Below, one piece after another: positions 16,711 through 26,023 of a stretch of 64,000 bases of DNA (its first letter is position 1; the number at the start of each line of letters is the position of its first letter). Source of the stretch: Hymenobacter terrestris (lineage in GTDB: Bacteria; Bacteroidota; Bacteroidia; Cytophagales; Hymenobacteraceae); NCBI RefSeq assembly GCF_013377905.1, contig NZ_JABKAV010000001.1, positions 62,001-126,000 of the forward strand, given 5' to 3'. The notes below the pieces were generated by a model that was not told the DNA's origin, ran no database searches, and saw only the letters and a program-made list of their open reading frames with translations. Position numbers and translations under genes: made by a program.

Positions 16711-19674
16711 ATGCGTAATAAAGGACTCATCATCACGCTGACACTTATTCTGTCGGCGTTGTGCATCTATTTCCTCTCGCTGACGCTCATCTCGCGGGGT
16801 GTGCAGCGCGATGCCGAGCGCTACGCCACGAGTGGCGGCAATATTGTAGAAAAACAGCGCCAACACTACCTCGATTCGGTATGGCGGGCGCCCGTGTTCG
16901 GGCCGCTTACTTATAAAGAAGTGCGGCAGTCGGAGCTGGGCCTAGGCCTGGACCTGAACGGCGGCATGCACCTGACGCTGGAAGTGTCGCCGGTGGAAAT
17001 TGTGCGGGCCATGAGTGGCAAGAGCAAGGACGCCAACTTCAACAAGGCCATGGCGCAGGCCCAGGCGCAGCAGCGCAGCAATCCGGGCACGCCTTTCACC
17101 ACGCTGTTTGCCCAGGCATTCCGCGAGGTGGCTCCCAACGATAAGCTGTCCCGCATTTTCGCCAACACCATCAACAAGGGCGCTATCGACATCAACTCGT
17201 CGGATGAGCAGGTTATCGGCGAAATCAACAAGCAGTTGGAGGACGCCATCGACCGTTCGTTCGACATCCTACGCACCCGTATCGACAAGTTCGGCACCAG
17301 CCAGCCCAGCATTCAGCGCGTGAAAGGCACCGGCCGCATCCAGATTGAGCTGCCCGGCGTGGATAACCCCGACCGTGTGCGCAAGCTTGTTCAGGGTCAG
17401 GCCAAGCTGGAATTCTGGGAAGTATGGCGCCAAGACGAGTTTGCGCCCTACCTCAACCAGCTCAACCAGGTGCTGAGCGCCAAGGAAGCCCTGGCTAGCC
17501 CAGCCGCTGCGGCTGCTACCACGGCGGCGGCTACGGCCGCCCCCGGCGACACCTCGGCCCTGGCCCGCCAGCTGGCCCAGAAAAACACCGCCGCCGCCCA
17601 GACCGACTCCGCTTCACCCCAGAAAAACGTCCTTGGCAGCCTGTTCACTATGCCCGGCACTTTGGGCGCCAACATCCGCGACACGGCCCGTGTAAATGCC
17701 GTGCTGCGTAGCGCCGACACCCGCGCCGTACTGCCCTCCAACCTGAGCCTGATGTGGGGCGTGAAGCCCGACATGATTGATGGCCAGGAGTACCTGCAGC
17801 TGTACGCCATCCGCAAAAGCCGCGACATGGAGGCTCCTATCGGGGGTGAGGTAGTGAGCGACGCCCGCGGCGACTTCAGCCAGCAGGGTGCCGGTGCCGA
17901 GGTATCGATGCAGATGAACTCCAACGGCGCCCGCAAGTGGCAGCGCCTGACGGCCGCCAACATCGGCCGCCAGGTAGCCATTGTGCTCGACGATTACGTG
18001 TACTCGGCCCCCGTGGTGCAGGCCGAAATTGCCGGCGGCAACTCCAGCATTTCGGGCAACTTCACCATCGAAGAAGCCCAGGATCTGGCCAGCGTACTGA
18101 AGGCCGGTAAGCTGCCCGCTCCCACCCGCATTGTGGAAGAAGCCGTGGTAGGCCCCTCGCTGGGCCAGGAGGCCACCAACCAAGGCCTGTACTCCACGCT
18201 CGGCGGTCTGCTGATTATCATGGCCTTCATGGCGGCCTACTACGGCCGCGCCGGCATCGTTGCCGACGTTGTGCTACTGTTCAACCTGTTCCTGATTATG
18301 GGCATTCTAGCCCAGTTCAGCTTCGCCCTCACGCTGCCCGGCATTGCCGGTTTGCTGCTCGTTATTGCAGCCTCGGTAGATGCCAACGTACTTATCTTCG
18401 AGCGAATCCGGGAAGAAATTGACCACGGCCTGATGACCAAGGACGCCATCAACAAAGGTTATTCCCGGGCTTTCTCGGCCATTTTTGATGCCAACGTAAC
18501 CACGCTCATCATTGCCACCATCCTGTTCGTCTTCGGTACAGGTCCGGTGCAGAACTTCGCCATCACGCTGCTGATCGGTGTGTTCACCTCGTTCCTGGCG
18601 GCCGTGTACATTTCGCGCCTGATTATCGAGTGGATGGTGAAAGGAAAGGAAACGACTTCGCTGACGTTCAGCACGTTCCTGTCGCGCAACCTGTTCAAAA
18701 ACATCAATTTCGATATCGTGGGCAAGCGCAAGCTGGCCTACATTTTCTCGGCTATTTTCATTCTGATCGGCTTCGGGCTGATGTATCTGCAGGGTGGCCC
18801 CAACCTGGGTGTTGACTTCCGCGGCGGCCGGGCCTACGTGGTCAGCTTCAGCAAACCCGTAGTGGCTTCCGACGCCCGCGACTTTCTCACCAAGAACTAC
18901 TTCACCGGAGCTGGCACCGAGGCCAAAACCTTCGGCACCGACAACCGCCTGCGCATCACGACCGGCTACCTGGCCGACGATGAAAGCGTGGAGGCCGATG
19001 ACAAAGTAAAAACCGCGTTGATGACGGGCCTCAATGCCAAGTACGGTGCCCTCAACCCCAACATCGAAAGCACCGCCAAAGTAGGTGCCACCATTGCCGA
19101 CGACATCAAGCGAACTTCGGTGCTAAGCCTGGGCCTGACCCTGCTGGCCATCTTCGTGTACGTGCTCTTCCGCTTCGAGAAGTGGCAGTATTCGATGGCG
19201 GCCGTAGTGGCTCTGTTCCACGATGCGCTCATCGTAATTGCTTCCTTCCCGATTGCACGGGCCTTTGGTCTCAACTACGAGATGGACCAGGTGTTCGTGG
19301 CCGCCATTCTGACGACCATCGGCTTCTCGATGAACGACACCATCGTTATCTACGACCGAATCAGGGAATATCTGCAGGAAAACAAGCAGCTCACGTTTGC
19401 CCAGGTGGTAAACCCTGCCCTCAACAGCACGTTCTCGCGCACCATGATTACGTTCACCACCGTGTTTCTGGTGATGCTCGTTCTCTACATCTTCGGGGGC
19501 GAAACCCTGCGCTCGTTCTCCTTCGCCATGTTGCTCGGCGTCGTGTTCGGCACCTATTCGTCGCTGTTTATCGCGGCCCCGCTGATTCTCGATACCTACG
19601 GCAAGAAGGAAACCGAGCGCATCAACGACGGCGGCGAAATTGGTGTTCCCAAACTCAGCAGCTCGCAAGCTTAA
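16711..19674 (+). CDS. secDF: Protein translocase SecDF (fused SecD-SecF)
   Basis: 987 residues from ATG 16711 (MRNKGLIITLTLILSALCIY); a TTG 30 bases upstream is less likely. The SecD half has the first helix, DLNGGMHLTLEV, a large periplasmic domain with an Ala/Thr-rich insert (about 265-300), and a six-helix block with IAASVDANVLIFERIREE. The SecF half begins near residue 690 with GVDFRGGRAYVVSF and has its own block with TIGFSMNDTIVIYDRIREYL. It uses proton flow to help complete Sec-dependent export. The fused form is the norm in Bacteroidota. A terminator follows. Confidence 0.97.
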   Translation: MRNKGLIITLTLILSALCIYFLSLTLISRGVQRDAERYATSGGNIVEKQRQHYLDSVWRAPVFGPLTYKEVRQSELGLGLDLNGGMHLTLEVSPVEIVRAMSGKSKDANFNKAMAQAQAQQRSNPGTPFTTLFAQAFREVAPNDKLSRIFANTINKGAIDINSSDEQVIGEINKQLEDAIDRSFDILRTRIDKFGTSQPSIQRVKGTGRIQIELPGVDNPDRVRKLVQGQAKLEFWEVWRQDEFAPYLNQLNQVLSAKEALASPAAAAATTAAATAAPGDTSALARQLAQKNTAAAQTDSASPQKNVLGSLFTMPGTLGANIRDTARVNAVLRSADTRAVLPSNLSLMWGVKPDMIDGQEYLQLYAIRKSRDMEAPIGGEVVSDARGDFSQQGAGAEVSMQMNSNGARKWQRLTAANIGRQVAIVLDDYVYSAPVVQAEIAGGNSSISGNFTIEEAQDLASVLKAGKLPAPTRIVEEAVVGPSLGQEATNQGLYSTLGGLLIIMAFMAAYYGRAGIVADVVLLFNLFLIMGILAQFSFALTLPGIAGLLLVIAASVDANVLIFERIREEIDHGLMTKDAINKGYSRAFSAIFDANVTTLIIATILFVFGTGPVQNFAITLLIGVFTSFLAAVYISRLIIEWMVKGKETTSLTFSTFLSRNLFKNINFDIVGKRKLAYIFSAIFILIGFGLMYLQGGPNLGVDFRGGRAYVVSFSKPVVASDARDFLTKNYFTGAGTEAKTFGTDNRLRITTGYLADDESVEADDKVKTALMTGLNAKYGALNPNIESTAKVGATIADDIKRTSVLSLGLTLLAIFVYVLFRFEKWQYSMAAVVALFHDALIVIASFPIARAFGLNYEMDQVFVAAILTTIGFSMNDTIVIYDRIREYLQENKQLTFAQVVNPALNSTFSRTMITFTTVFLVMLVLYIFGGETLRSFSFAMLLGVVFGTYSSLFIAAPLILDTYGKKETERINDGGEIGVPKLSSSQA

Positions 19675-19712
19675 TCGAGCACCGCTGTTGCAGATTCGTT
19701 CTGTGTGCTTCT

Positions 19713-19750
19713 AAACAGAAAGAGCCCGGCCAACTGGTCGGGCTCTTTTG
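19713..19750 (+). terminator. Terminator after secDF
   Basis: AGAGCCCGGCCA (19721-19732) pairs with 19735-19746, then TTTT. The segment beginning AAACAGAAAGAGCCCG is repeated 105 bases downstream. Confidence 0.85.
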
Positions 19751-19817
19751 CTTTACCGGGTAGTAAAGTGCTGCCGAAGCTACCTGTAAAGCCGCTGCGC
19801 CACCTCGCTTCTGTCTG

Positions 19818-19855
19818 AAACAGAAAGAGCCCGACCAATTAGCCGGGCTCTTTTA
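19818..19855. terminator. Second, duplicated terminator hairpin
   Basis: AGAGCCCG (19826-19833) pairs with 19844-19851, then TTTT. It is a close copy of the previous hairpin, including the AAACAGAAAG lead-in, and lies between the convergent secDF and Nfu-type genes. Confidence 0.75.
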
Positions 19856-19911
19856 CTCTATATGAACGGAGGCCTGCATTTGCCGCATCTACTCATCTGC
19901 ACCAGCGGTGC

Positions 19912-20541
19912 TTAAACGGTGATGCCTTCGGCTACCACGCTTTGCACCTCGGGAACCATGCGCTTGAGCAGGTTTTCGATGCCCGACTTAAGCGTAACGG
20001 TGGCCGAGGGGCAGCCGGAGCACGAGCCCTGCAGGTTCACGGTTACAATACCGTCGTTGAAGCTTTTGAACGTGATGTTACCACCGTCCTGCTCCACGGC
20101 GGGGCGCACGTAGTTATCAAGCAGGTCGATGATTTTCTGGCTGGTGGCCTGGTCGGCTTCCGAAGCATCGGCAGGCGTGGCGGCAGCCTGTTGGGCAGCC
20201 TTCTGCTCCGCGGCGGGGTCGACGGTGAAAATGGGGCCGCTGGCCTCAATGTACGACTTGAGGAAGGTGCGCAACTCCGGAATCAGCTGAGCCCACTGGT
20301 GGTCGGTGCTCTTGGTGATGGTCACGAAGTTCTGGGCGATAAACACGCGGCCCACATAATCGAAATTGAACAGTTCCTGAGCCAGCGGCGAGTTACCGGC
20401 GGCTTCCAGGTTGGGGTAGTCCACGCTCACGCCATCAGCCAAAAGCTGGGCGTTGAGCACGAATTTCATGGATTCGGGGTTGGGCGAAGCCTCGGCGTAT
20501 ATCGATACCGGGCCAGCGGGGGCAGTGAGTTGTTCAGCCAT
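19912..20541 (-). CDS. NfuA/NifU-type iron-sulfur scaffold protein
   Basis: 209 residues from the ATG at 20541; an upstream ATG at 20604 adds 21 residues and cannot be excluded. The N-terminal Nfu_N domain begins SIYAEASPNPESMKFVLN. A linker rich in Ala and Gln (about 115-140) follows, then the C-terminal NifU domain with LLDNYVRPAVEQDGGNI and the cluster-binding CSGC in GSCSGCPSATVTLK. It assembles or carries 4Fe-4S clusters to target proteins. The -7 box TACCTTTG is at 20631-20638. It is divergent from the HTTM gene. Confidence 0.93.
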   Translation of the reverse strand: MAEQLTAPAGPVSIYAEASPNPESMKFVLNAQLLADGVSVDYPNLEAAGNSPLAQELFNFDYVGRVFIAQNFVTITKSTDHQWAQLIPELRTFLKSYIEASGPIFTVDPAAEQKAAQQAAATPADASEADQATSQKIIDLLDNYVRPAVEQDGGNITFKSFNDGIVTVNLQGSCSGCPSATVTLKSGIENLLKRMVPEVQSVVAEGITV

Positions 20542-20630
20542 GTTTGAAAGACTTGGAGACAAGCGGAGAGAAAATCGGGCCGTTTTGGTCGGCCCTAGTA
20601 CCATAAAACCGCACGGGGCGGCAATAGTTG

Positions 20631-20638
20631 CAAAGGTA
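20631..20638 (-). promoter_or_regulatory. -7 promoter box TACCTTTG of the Nfu-type gene
   Basis: Exact TAnnTTTG on the minus strand. Spacing fits either an 89-base leader to 20541 or a 26-base leader to the alternative ATG at 20604. Confidence 0.5.
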
Positions 20639-20718
20639 GCTTCTTTGCAGCTTCAAGTCATGAGCCGGAGGCAGATGTTGGACATCCGCTTGTAGCTTGC
20701 CGCCGAAAGCCTCTATCT

Positions 20719-22077
20719 ATGCGCCGCCTGACTGCCGCTTTGTTTCGCCCTGTTGATATTGCCTGGCTGGTGTATTTCCGGCTGGGTGCGGGCTTTCTAC
20801 TGGCGCTGGAGCACGGCGGGGCCATTCTGCTGGGTCGCGTGCGCAACTATACCGAGCCGCAGTTTCACTTTCGCTACCTAGGCTGGGAGTGGTTGCCGCA
20901 CCCGCCACCGGCCGGCATTTACGCGCTCTACGGGCTGGTGGTAGCTGCCGGGCTGGCCGTGGCTGCTGGCTGGCACTACCGCGTGGCTGCCGCCCTGCTA
21001 AGCCTGGGCTACGCTACCCTGCTGCTACTCGAAGAAACCGAGTACATCAACCACTTTTACTTGTATGCGCTGGTAGCGGCCGTGCTGCTGGTGCTACCTG
21101 CCCACCGCGCTGCCTCGGCCGATGTGCGCGCCGGCCGCGTGGCCCCGGCCGCCACCACCCCGGCCTGGACGCGGCTGGTGCTGCTGTTTCAGATGGGGCT
21201 GGTGTACGCGTTGGCCGCCCTGGCCAAGCTTAATCCCGACTGGCTGGCGGCCCGGCCCCTCACGGTGTGGCTGGCAGCCAAGGCGAACTACCCGCTCATC
21301 GGTCCGCTGCTGAGCCACTCTGCCGCGGCCTGGATGCTGAGCTACGGCGGCATTGTGTTTGATGCCCTGATTGTGCCGCTGCTGCTGTGGCGGCGCAGTC
21401 GGCGCTGGGCTTTTGGGGTGGCCGTGCTGTTCCACCTCACCAACGTGGTGGTATTCGGGCTGGGCACTTTCCCGTGGTTTTCCATCCTATTAACCACCCT
21501 GTTTTTCGCCCCCGATTTCCCGCGCCGGCTGCCGGGCTTCGTGGGCCGCTGGTTCCGGGCGCGAGTGCCGCTACCCGCCGAGGCAGCCTCCGCGGCTCCT
21601 GCCGTTGTGCCCCCAAGGTCCCGCTGGGTGCTGGCGGGGCTGGGCCTGTTCGGACTGGTGCAGCTGCTGGTACCGTTGCGCCACTACCTCTACCCCGCCG
21701 ATGTGCACTGGACCGAGGAAGGCCACCGTTTCAGCTGGCACCTGATGCTGCGCAGCAAAACCGGTACGGCCATGTTCCAGGTAGTGCTGCCCGACGGGCG
21801 CGAAGAGTGGGTGCACCCGCAGAACTACCTCACGCTCAACCAGGCCCATAAGCTCAGGGCCAGCCCCGACCTGCTGCTTCAATTTGCGCAGCTGCTGAGC
21901 CAGGATTTCCGCCGCCGGGGCCAGCCACCGGTAGCCATCTACTGCCATTCGAGCGTGAGCTTGAACGGCCACCTGCCCCGGCCACTTGTCAGCCCTACGC
22001 TGAATTTGCTAAGTGTACGCCGTACCCTGGCACCCGCCCCGTGGGTACTGCCCGGCCCGGTGGCCGATGCGCTTTAA
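20719..22077 (+). CDS. HTTM-domain membrane protein (vitamin K-dependent carboxylase-like)
   Basis: 452 residues. The first helix has the family signature [19 protein letters not shown]. Several membrane helices follow to about residue 260, with [11 protein letters not shown] between helices. A soluble C-terminal part (about 300-452) includes [26 protein letters not shown] and [13 protein letters not shown]. This matches the HTTM / gamma-carboxylase-like family; most bacterial members have no proven reaction, so true carboxylation is unproven. Its 3' end overlaps the aroC stop by 4 bases, tail to tail. A weak box TAGCTTGC precedes the start. Confidence 0.85.
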   Translation: MRRLTAALFRPVDIAWLVYFRLGAGFLLALEHGGAILLGRVRNYTEPQFHFRYLGWEWLPHPPPAGIYALYGLVVAAGLAVAAGWHYRVAAALLSLGYATLLLLEETEYINHFYLYALVAAVLLVLPAHRAASADVRAGRVAPAATTPAWTRLVLLFQMGLVYALAALAKLNPDWLAARPLTVWLAAKANYPLIGPLLSHSAAAWMLSYGGIVFDALIVPLLLWRRSRRWAFGVAVLFHLTNVVVFGLGTFPWFSILLTTLFFAPDFPRRLPGFVGRWFRARVPLPAEAASAAPAVVPPRSRWVLAGLGLFGLVQLLVPLRHYLYPADVHWTEEGHRFSWHLMLRSKTGTAMFQVVLPDGREEWVHPQNYLTLNQAHKLRASPDLLLQFAQLLSQDFRRRGQPPVAIYCHSSVSLNGHLPRPLVSPTLNLLSVRRTLAPAPWVLPGPVADAL

Positions 22078-23153
22078 ACCTTGTTGGCCCGGGCCCGCAA
22101 CAGCATATCGGCTAGCACGAGGCTGGTCATGGCATCGACGATGGGCACGGCGCGGGGCAGCACACAGGGGTCGTGGCGGCCCCGGCCCGCCAGTGTTACG
22201 GCCTCGCCTTGGTCGTTGATGGTGGCCTGAGGCTGCAGAATGGTGGCCACAGGCTTGAAGGCGACCCGGAAGTACACGTCCTGGCCATTACTGATACCGC
22301 CCTGGATGCCGCCTGAGTGGTTGGTACGGGTACGCACGCGCCCGGTGGCTTCATCCGTATAGAAGGAGTCGTTGTGTTCGGAGCCAAACAGCAGCGTACC
22401 GGCAAAGCCCGAGCCGTATTCGAACCCTTTCACGGCGTTGATGCCCAACATGGCCCGACCGAGCTCAGCATGCAGCTTATCAAACACCGGCTCGCCGAGG
22501 CCGGCGGGCAGGCCCTGCACCACGCCCGTTACCAGGCCGCCCACCGTGTCGTGCCGGTCGCGCGTCTGGCGGATGAGGGCGGCCATACGCTCGGCTGTTT
22601 CGGGGTGCGGGCAGCGCACGAGGTTGGTGTCAATCAGGCCCAGATCCAACTGTTCGTAGCCCACCGGAACGGCCACCGCCCCCACCTGCGACACGTAGCT
22701 GTTCACTTTAATATCGTGCTGATTAAGCAGCTGCTGAGCCACAGCGCCAGCGGCTACGCGGGCAGCCGTTTCGCGGGCCGAGCTGCGGCCGCCGCCCCGG
22801 AAGTCGCGCCGGCCGTACTTCTGGTCATAGGTGTAGTCGGCGTGCGAGGGGCGGTAGGCATGCTCGATGTGGGAGTAGTCGTGGCTGTGCTGGTCCTGGT
22901 TGCGGATGTACAGGCTGATGGGCGTACCGGTGGTCTGGCCCCGGAAAATGCCCGACTGCACCTCCACCCGGTCGGCCTCGGCGCGGGGCGTCGTCAGGTC
23001 CGACTGTCCCGGCCGGCGCCGGTCCAGCGCCGCCTGAATCTGCGCATCCTCCACCGCCAAGCCTGCCGGGCAACCGTCAATTACCACCCCAATTCCCGGC
23101 CCGTGCGACTCGCCAAACGTGGTAATGCGAAACAGGGTGCCGAAAGTGTTCAT
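22074..23153 (-). CDS. aroC: Chorismate synthase
   Basis: 359 residues. N-terminal [32 protein letters not shown] is the classic start with the catalytic His. [37 protein letters not shown] and [16 protein letters not shown] contain the FMN- and EPSP-binding residues. It forms chorismate from EPSP using reduced FMN and closes the shikimate pathway. No other aro gene is adjacent. Its -7 promoter box TACTTTTG is at 23188-23195. Confidence 0.97.
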   Translation of the reverse strand: MNTFGTLFRITTFGESHGPGIGVVIDGCPAGLAVEDAQIQAALDRRRPGQSDLTTPRAEADRVEVQSGIFRGQTTGTPISLYIRNQDQHSHDYSHIEHAYRPSHADYTYDQKYGRRDFRGGGRSSARETAARVAAGAVAQQLLNQHDIKVNSYVSQVGAVAVPVGYEQLDLGLIDTNLVRCPHPETAERMAALIRQTRDRHDTVGGLVTGVVQGLPAGLGEPVFDKLHAELGRAMLGINAVKGFEYGSGFAGTLLFGSEHNDSFYTDEATGRVRTRTNHSGGIQGGISNGQDVYFRVAFKPVATILQPQATINDQGEAVTLAGRGRHDPCVLPRAVPIVDAMTSLVLADMLLRARANKV

Positions 23154-23187
23154 AGGTGGTGGGGTAATGGATGAGTGACTTGGAGGA

Positions 23188-23195
23188 CAAAAGTA
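23188..23195 (-). promoter_or_regulatory. -7 promoter box TACTTTTG of aroC
   Basis: Exact TAnnTTTG on the minus strand, 34 bases before the aroC ATG. Confidence 0.6.
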
Positions 23196-23200
23196 CGATT

Positions 23201-23288
23201 GTCATCCTGAGCTTGCGAAGGACCCTATTACCTCTAACCGAAGCTTCTTGTTCGACTTTAACCAGCTCCTTCGCAAACTCAGAATGAC
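23201..23288. repeat. Palindromic intergenic element, degenerate copy
   Basis: GTCATCCTGAGCTTGCGAAG at 23201 pairs imperfectly with 23265-23288 (CTCCTTCGCAAACTCAGAAT core). It lies between the batD stop and the aroC promoter, both on the minus strand. Confidence 0.65.
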
Positions 23289-23304
23289 CGACGCCTGCAC
23301 CTAC

Positions 23305-24783
23305 TTACCGCCGCGCCTGCCACCAGCCCCAGAGGGCGAAAATTACTAGTACACCAAGAAATAGGTTGGCGTAGCGGCGTACGTCGCGGTAGATACTCCG
23401 GGGCTGGGGCGTGGTATCGGCGGCGGCCAGGGCCTGGCGGTAAAACGGGTCGGTGGGCACAGCGCGCAGGGTGTTTTCGGTGCGCTCGGCCCCAGTCACT
23501 ACGGGTCCCAGCTTTGGGCGCAGCGTATCGTAGCGGGCCGTGGCAGGATTGAAAACGATGAGCTGGAACAGCGTATCGAGGCGAACCAGCCCGGGTTGAC
23601 GGGCTACCAGCCGGAAGCGGAAGCTCTTGCGCCCTCCTACCCGACCGTTCTGGCGGGTCAGCGTCTGCTGCACTTCAGGTCCGTAAAGCTCCAGGCCAAC
23701 GGGGGCCACGGGAGCAGGCAGGTTCGCGGTAGCCAGGTTGCCCTCGCCTTCGAGCGCAAACGTGTAGGCAAACGTCCGGCCGGTACGAAACGTGGTGCGG
23801 TCGAGAAACTCTTTCAGCTCGTAGTTGCCCACCGGCACCTGGTCGCGCAGGGGGTGAGGCGGCAACGGCACCACGGGCACCGTTAGCGGGGTCGAGCGGT
23901 AGGTTTTGTAACCTTCGAGACGGTTATCGAGGCCTTCGGCGGGCTTTTTGGCCACCTTGTACTTGCGCATCTTCAACTCGACGGCCGGAAACGCGAGCGG
24001 AGCAGCGTTAAGCGGATACAGCGCGGCTTCCCAGAGGCGGTAACGCAGAAACGGCTGGCCACCTACCGTCACGCTTTCGGGCACCACCTCCTGCTCGTCG
24101 AAGCTTTCCTCCCACACCGTGCGCTGGCGTAGCTGCCGGATAATACCTGGCAGCTGGCCCGCAAAATCGTAGAAATCGAGTACGGCCTGGTCTTCGGGGC
24201 GCAGGTAGAAATACAAAGCCACATGCAGACCTTCTCCTACAAAAACCCGCTCTTTGTCGGGGGTGAGGGTCAGAAAAGCCTGGTCGCGCGGCTCGGTATA
24301 GTCCTGGGGCCTGGGCTTGCCAAACAGTTGGTCGAGCAGCCCCAGACCCTGTAGCGGGGCCGCGCCGCCGGGCACGGGCGGGGCGCTGGTCTGCTGGGGG
24401 CCTACTATTAGCTTGGCCCCCGCCGATTCCAGACTCAGCCCGTTCACCTTCATGCTAAAGGGCTTGACTTCGTACTCACCTTCGGCAAAAGCGGCGTAGC
24501 GCTGCGTAATGGTCAGCTCCGTAAAGCTCTGACCGCCCACGATGCGCGTGGTAGTGGTGCTCGATTTGCCGCTTTTCTTGAAGCCCTCCAGATCGGGAAA
24601 GGCGGAGTAGCGTTCCAAAGGAGCACCGCGCAGCCGGAAGCTGATAGTGTAGTACTCATTGAGCGGAAAAGCACCCGGCCCCAATTCAATATCGGCCGTG
24701 CCGGCTGGTACCGTTGGCTGCGCATGGGCACCAAAAGAGGGCAGCAGCAGCATCCAGCAAAACACAACCAGAACTAAACGCAT
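23305..24783 (-). CDS. batD: BatD family protein
   Basis: 492 residues from ATG 24783 (MRLVLVVFCWMLLLPSFGAH); the frame opens 9 bases earlier with a TTG. The signal peptide is followed by repeated Ig-like beta-sandwich domains (e.g. LNEYYTISFRLRGAPLERYS, ITQRYAAFAEGEYEVKPFSM, PDKERVFVGEGLHVALYFYL) and one membrane helix at the C-terminus (LFLGVLVIFALWGWW) with a short cytoplasmic tail. BatD is normally encoded with moxR and batABCE in the aerotolerance/envelope-stress operon of Bacteroidota. Here it stands alone, with its own -7 box, so it may be a second copy or separated from its partners. The role is poorly defined in the family. Confidence 0.85.
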   Translation of the reverse strand: MRLVLVVFCWMLLLPSFGAHAQPTVPAGTADIELGPGAFPLNEYYTISFRLRGAPLERYSAFPDLEGFKKSGKSSTTTTRIVGGQSFTELTITQRYAAFAEGEYEVKPFSMKVNGLSLESAGAKLIVGPQQTSAPPVPGGAAPLQGLGLLDQLFGKPRPQDYTEPRDQAFLTLTPDKERVFVGEGLHVALYFYLRPEDQAVLDFYDFAGQLPGIIRQLRQRTVWEESFDEQEVVPESVTVGGQPFLRYRLWEAALYPLNAAPLAFPAVELKMRKYKVAKKPAEGLDNRLEGYKTYRSTPLTVPVVPLPPHPLRDQVPVGNYELKEFLDRTTFRTGRTFAYTFALEGEGNLATANLPAPVAPVGLELYGPEVQQTLTRQNGRVGGRKSFRFRLVARQPGLVRLDTLFQLIVFNPATARYDTLRPKLGPVVTGAERTENTLRAVPTDPFYRQALAAADTTPQPRSIYRDVRRYANLFLGVLVIFALWGWWQARR

Positions 24784-25271
24784 GATGCCCAACTTCAGCG
24801 GGTGGGTTTCAAAGCTACGAAAAACTGCTTTGGGGCTACTGAGCCCACCAACGCCCGGCTACCGGACTGATCTTAGGATTACCAATAGGGTTGGGCCAGA
24901 ACAATTTGGAAGCGTAGCCGTTCGCACTCCATAATGGAGTAGCACAAAATCCGCAACCCACTATTGCAGCCGCGCACAAATTCAATACCAGCAATTTTTC
25001 ACCATACTAAACTGATTATCAGACGCCTTTCATTGAGGCATTCTATTGAAAAATACCCCTTGCATTGAAAAAGGCATATTCTATCTATCAGCACATTACA
25101 CATAATATGTTACAAAATTTCGGTTATTCTCAATCCACTGCTGAGTTGCAGTCGTAACTCTACCCAGCAACTACTCCACCGCTCTTTTCGGCAGAAGTTC
25201 CTGACTTGTAATTCTCTGCCCCAGGGCGTGCAGATTCAACTTGCCTTTTTTTCACCCAAACTATTTCTCTA
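24784..25271. other. AT-rich intergenic region before the ferritin-like operons
   Basis: 488 bases with no credible gene. It contains the minus-strand batD -7 box (24810-24817). The part from about 24950 to 25140 is clearly richer in A and T than the rest of the window. It presumably holds the promoter of the first ferritin-like pair, but I find no exact TAnnTTTG there. Confidence 0.6.
24810..24817 (-). promoter_or_regulatory. -7 promoter box TAGCTTTG of batD
   Basis: Exact TAnnTTTG on the minus strand, 26 bases before the ATG at 24783. Confidence 0.6.
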
Positions 25272-25994
25272 ATGTCCAACATCAAGCAAAATGCCAGCGA
25301 AGAGGCGGAATTCGCCAAGCCGCTGTACACGCCTATCAAGCGCCGCTCGTTCTTCATGTACGCCGGAGCCACGGCTGGAGCTACTGCTCTGCTGCTCTCG
25401 GGCTGCGACGACGACGATAATGAAATCGTTACGCCTAACGGCACCGTGAATCTGGGTTCGGGCGATGTAGGCGTGCTCAACTACGCATACGCTCTGGAGC
25501 AACTCGAAGCCGCTTTCTACGCTCAGGTAAAGGCTACACCTGCCGCCGACTTCTCGACCCTGGAAAAGGATTACTTCAGCCAGGTTGCTGCCCATGAAGC
25601 CATCCACCGCGACTTCTTCAAGGCGGCCATCAACCGCGACGCACCCGGCCAGATCATCCCCGGCCTGACGCCTATCTTCACTTCCATCGACTTCACGAAG
25701 CGTGCTTCGGTATTGGCTACCGCCAAAACGTTCGAGGATTTGGGAGTAGCCGCTTACAACGGTGCCGGTAAATACCTGAAGACGCCGGCTTACTTGGTAA
25801 TTGCCGGACAGATTGTATCGGTAGAAGCCCGCCACGCCGCTTATGTGCGCGACCTGATTTCCCCCGGCTCGTTTGCTGATGACAGCATCATCGACGCCAA
25901 CGGCCTCGATAAGGCCATGGAGCCGGTCGATGTGGTAACGGCGGCTCAGAGCTTCATCAAAGAGAAGCTCGACGCTTCGAGAGTCGGTAAGTAA
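25272..25994 (+). CDS. Ferritin-like lipoprotein A1 (complete metal site)
   Basis: 240 residues. The N-terminus has KRRSFFMYAGATAGATALLLSGC: a twin-Arg-like stretch and a lipobox with Cys, so an exported lipoprotein is likely, followed by an acidic DDDDNE linker. A four-helix ferritin-like domain (PF13668 type) follows. Expected di-metal ligands are all present: Glu in ALEQLEAAFY, ExxH in HEAIHRDFF, Glu in TFEDLGVAAY, ExxH in SVEARHAAYV. The family includes plant desiccation-related protein PCC13-62; oxidase or iron storage activity is unproven. It forms an operon with the next gene (29-base gap) and is the clear paralogue of the protein at 27132-27860. Confidence 0.88.
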   Translation: MSNIKQNASEEAEFAKPLYTPIKRRSFFMYAGATAGATALLLSGCDDDDNEIVTPNGTVNLGSGDVGVLNYAYALEQLEAAFYAQVKATPAADFSTLEKDYFSQVAAHEAIHRDFFKAAINRDAPGQIIPGLTPIFTSIDFTKRASVLATAKTFEDLGVAAYNGAGKYLKTPAYLVIAGQIVSVEARHAAYVRDLISPGSFADDSIIDANGLDKAMEPVDVVTAAQSFIKEKLDASRVGK

Positions 25995-26023
25995 TTCCTC
26001 CTTCCTTTTAACGAGCCATCATC

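Noticed and set aside
22317..23174. 285-codon open frame antisense to aroC
   Set aside because: Shadow of aroC, with no recognisable motif.
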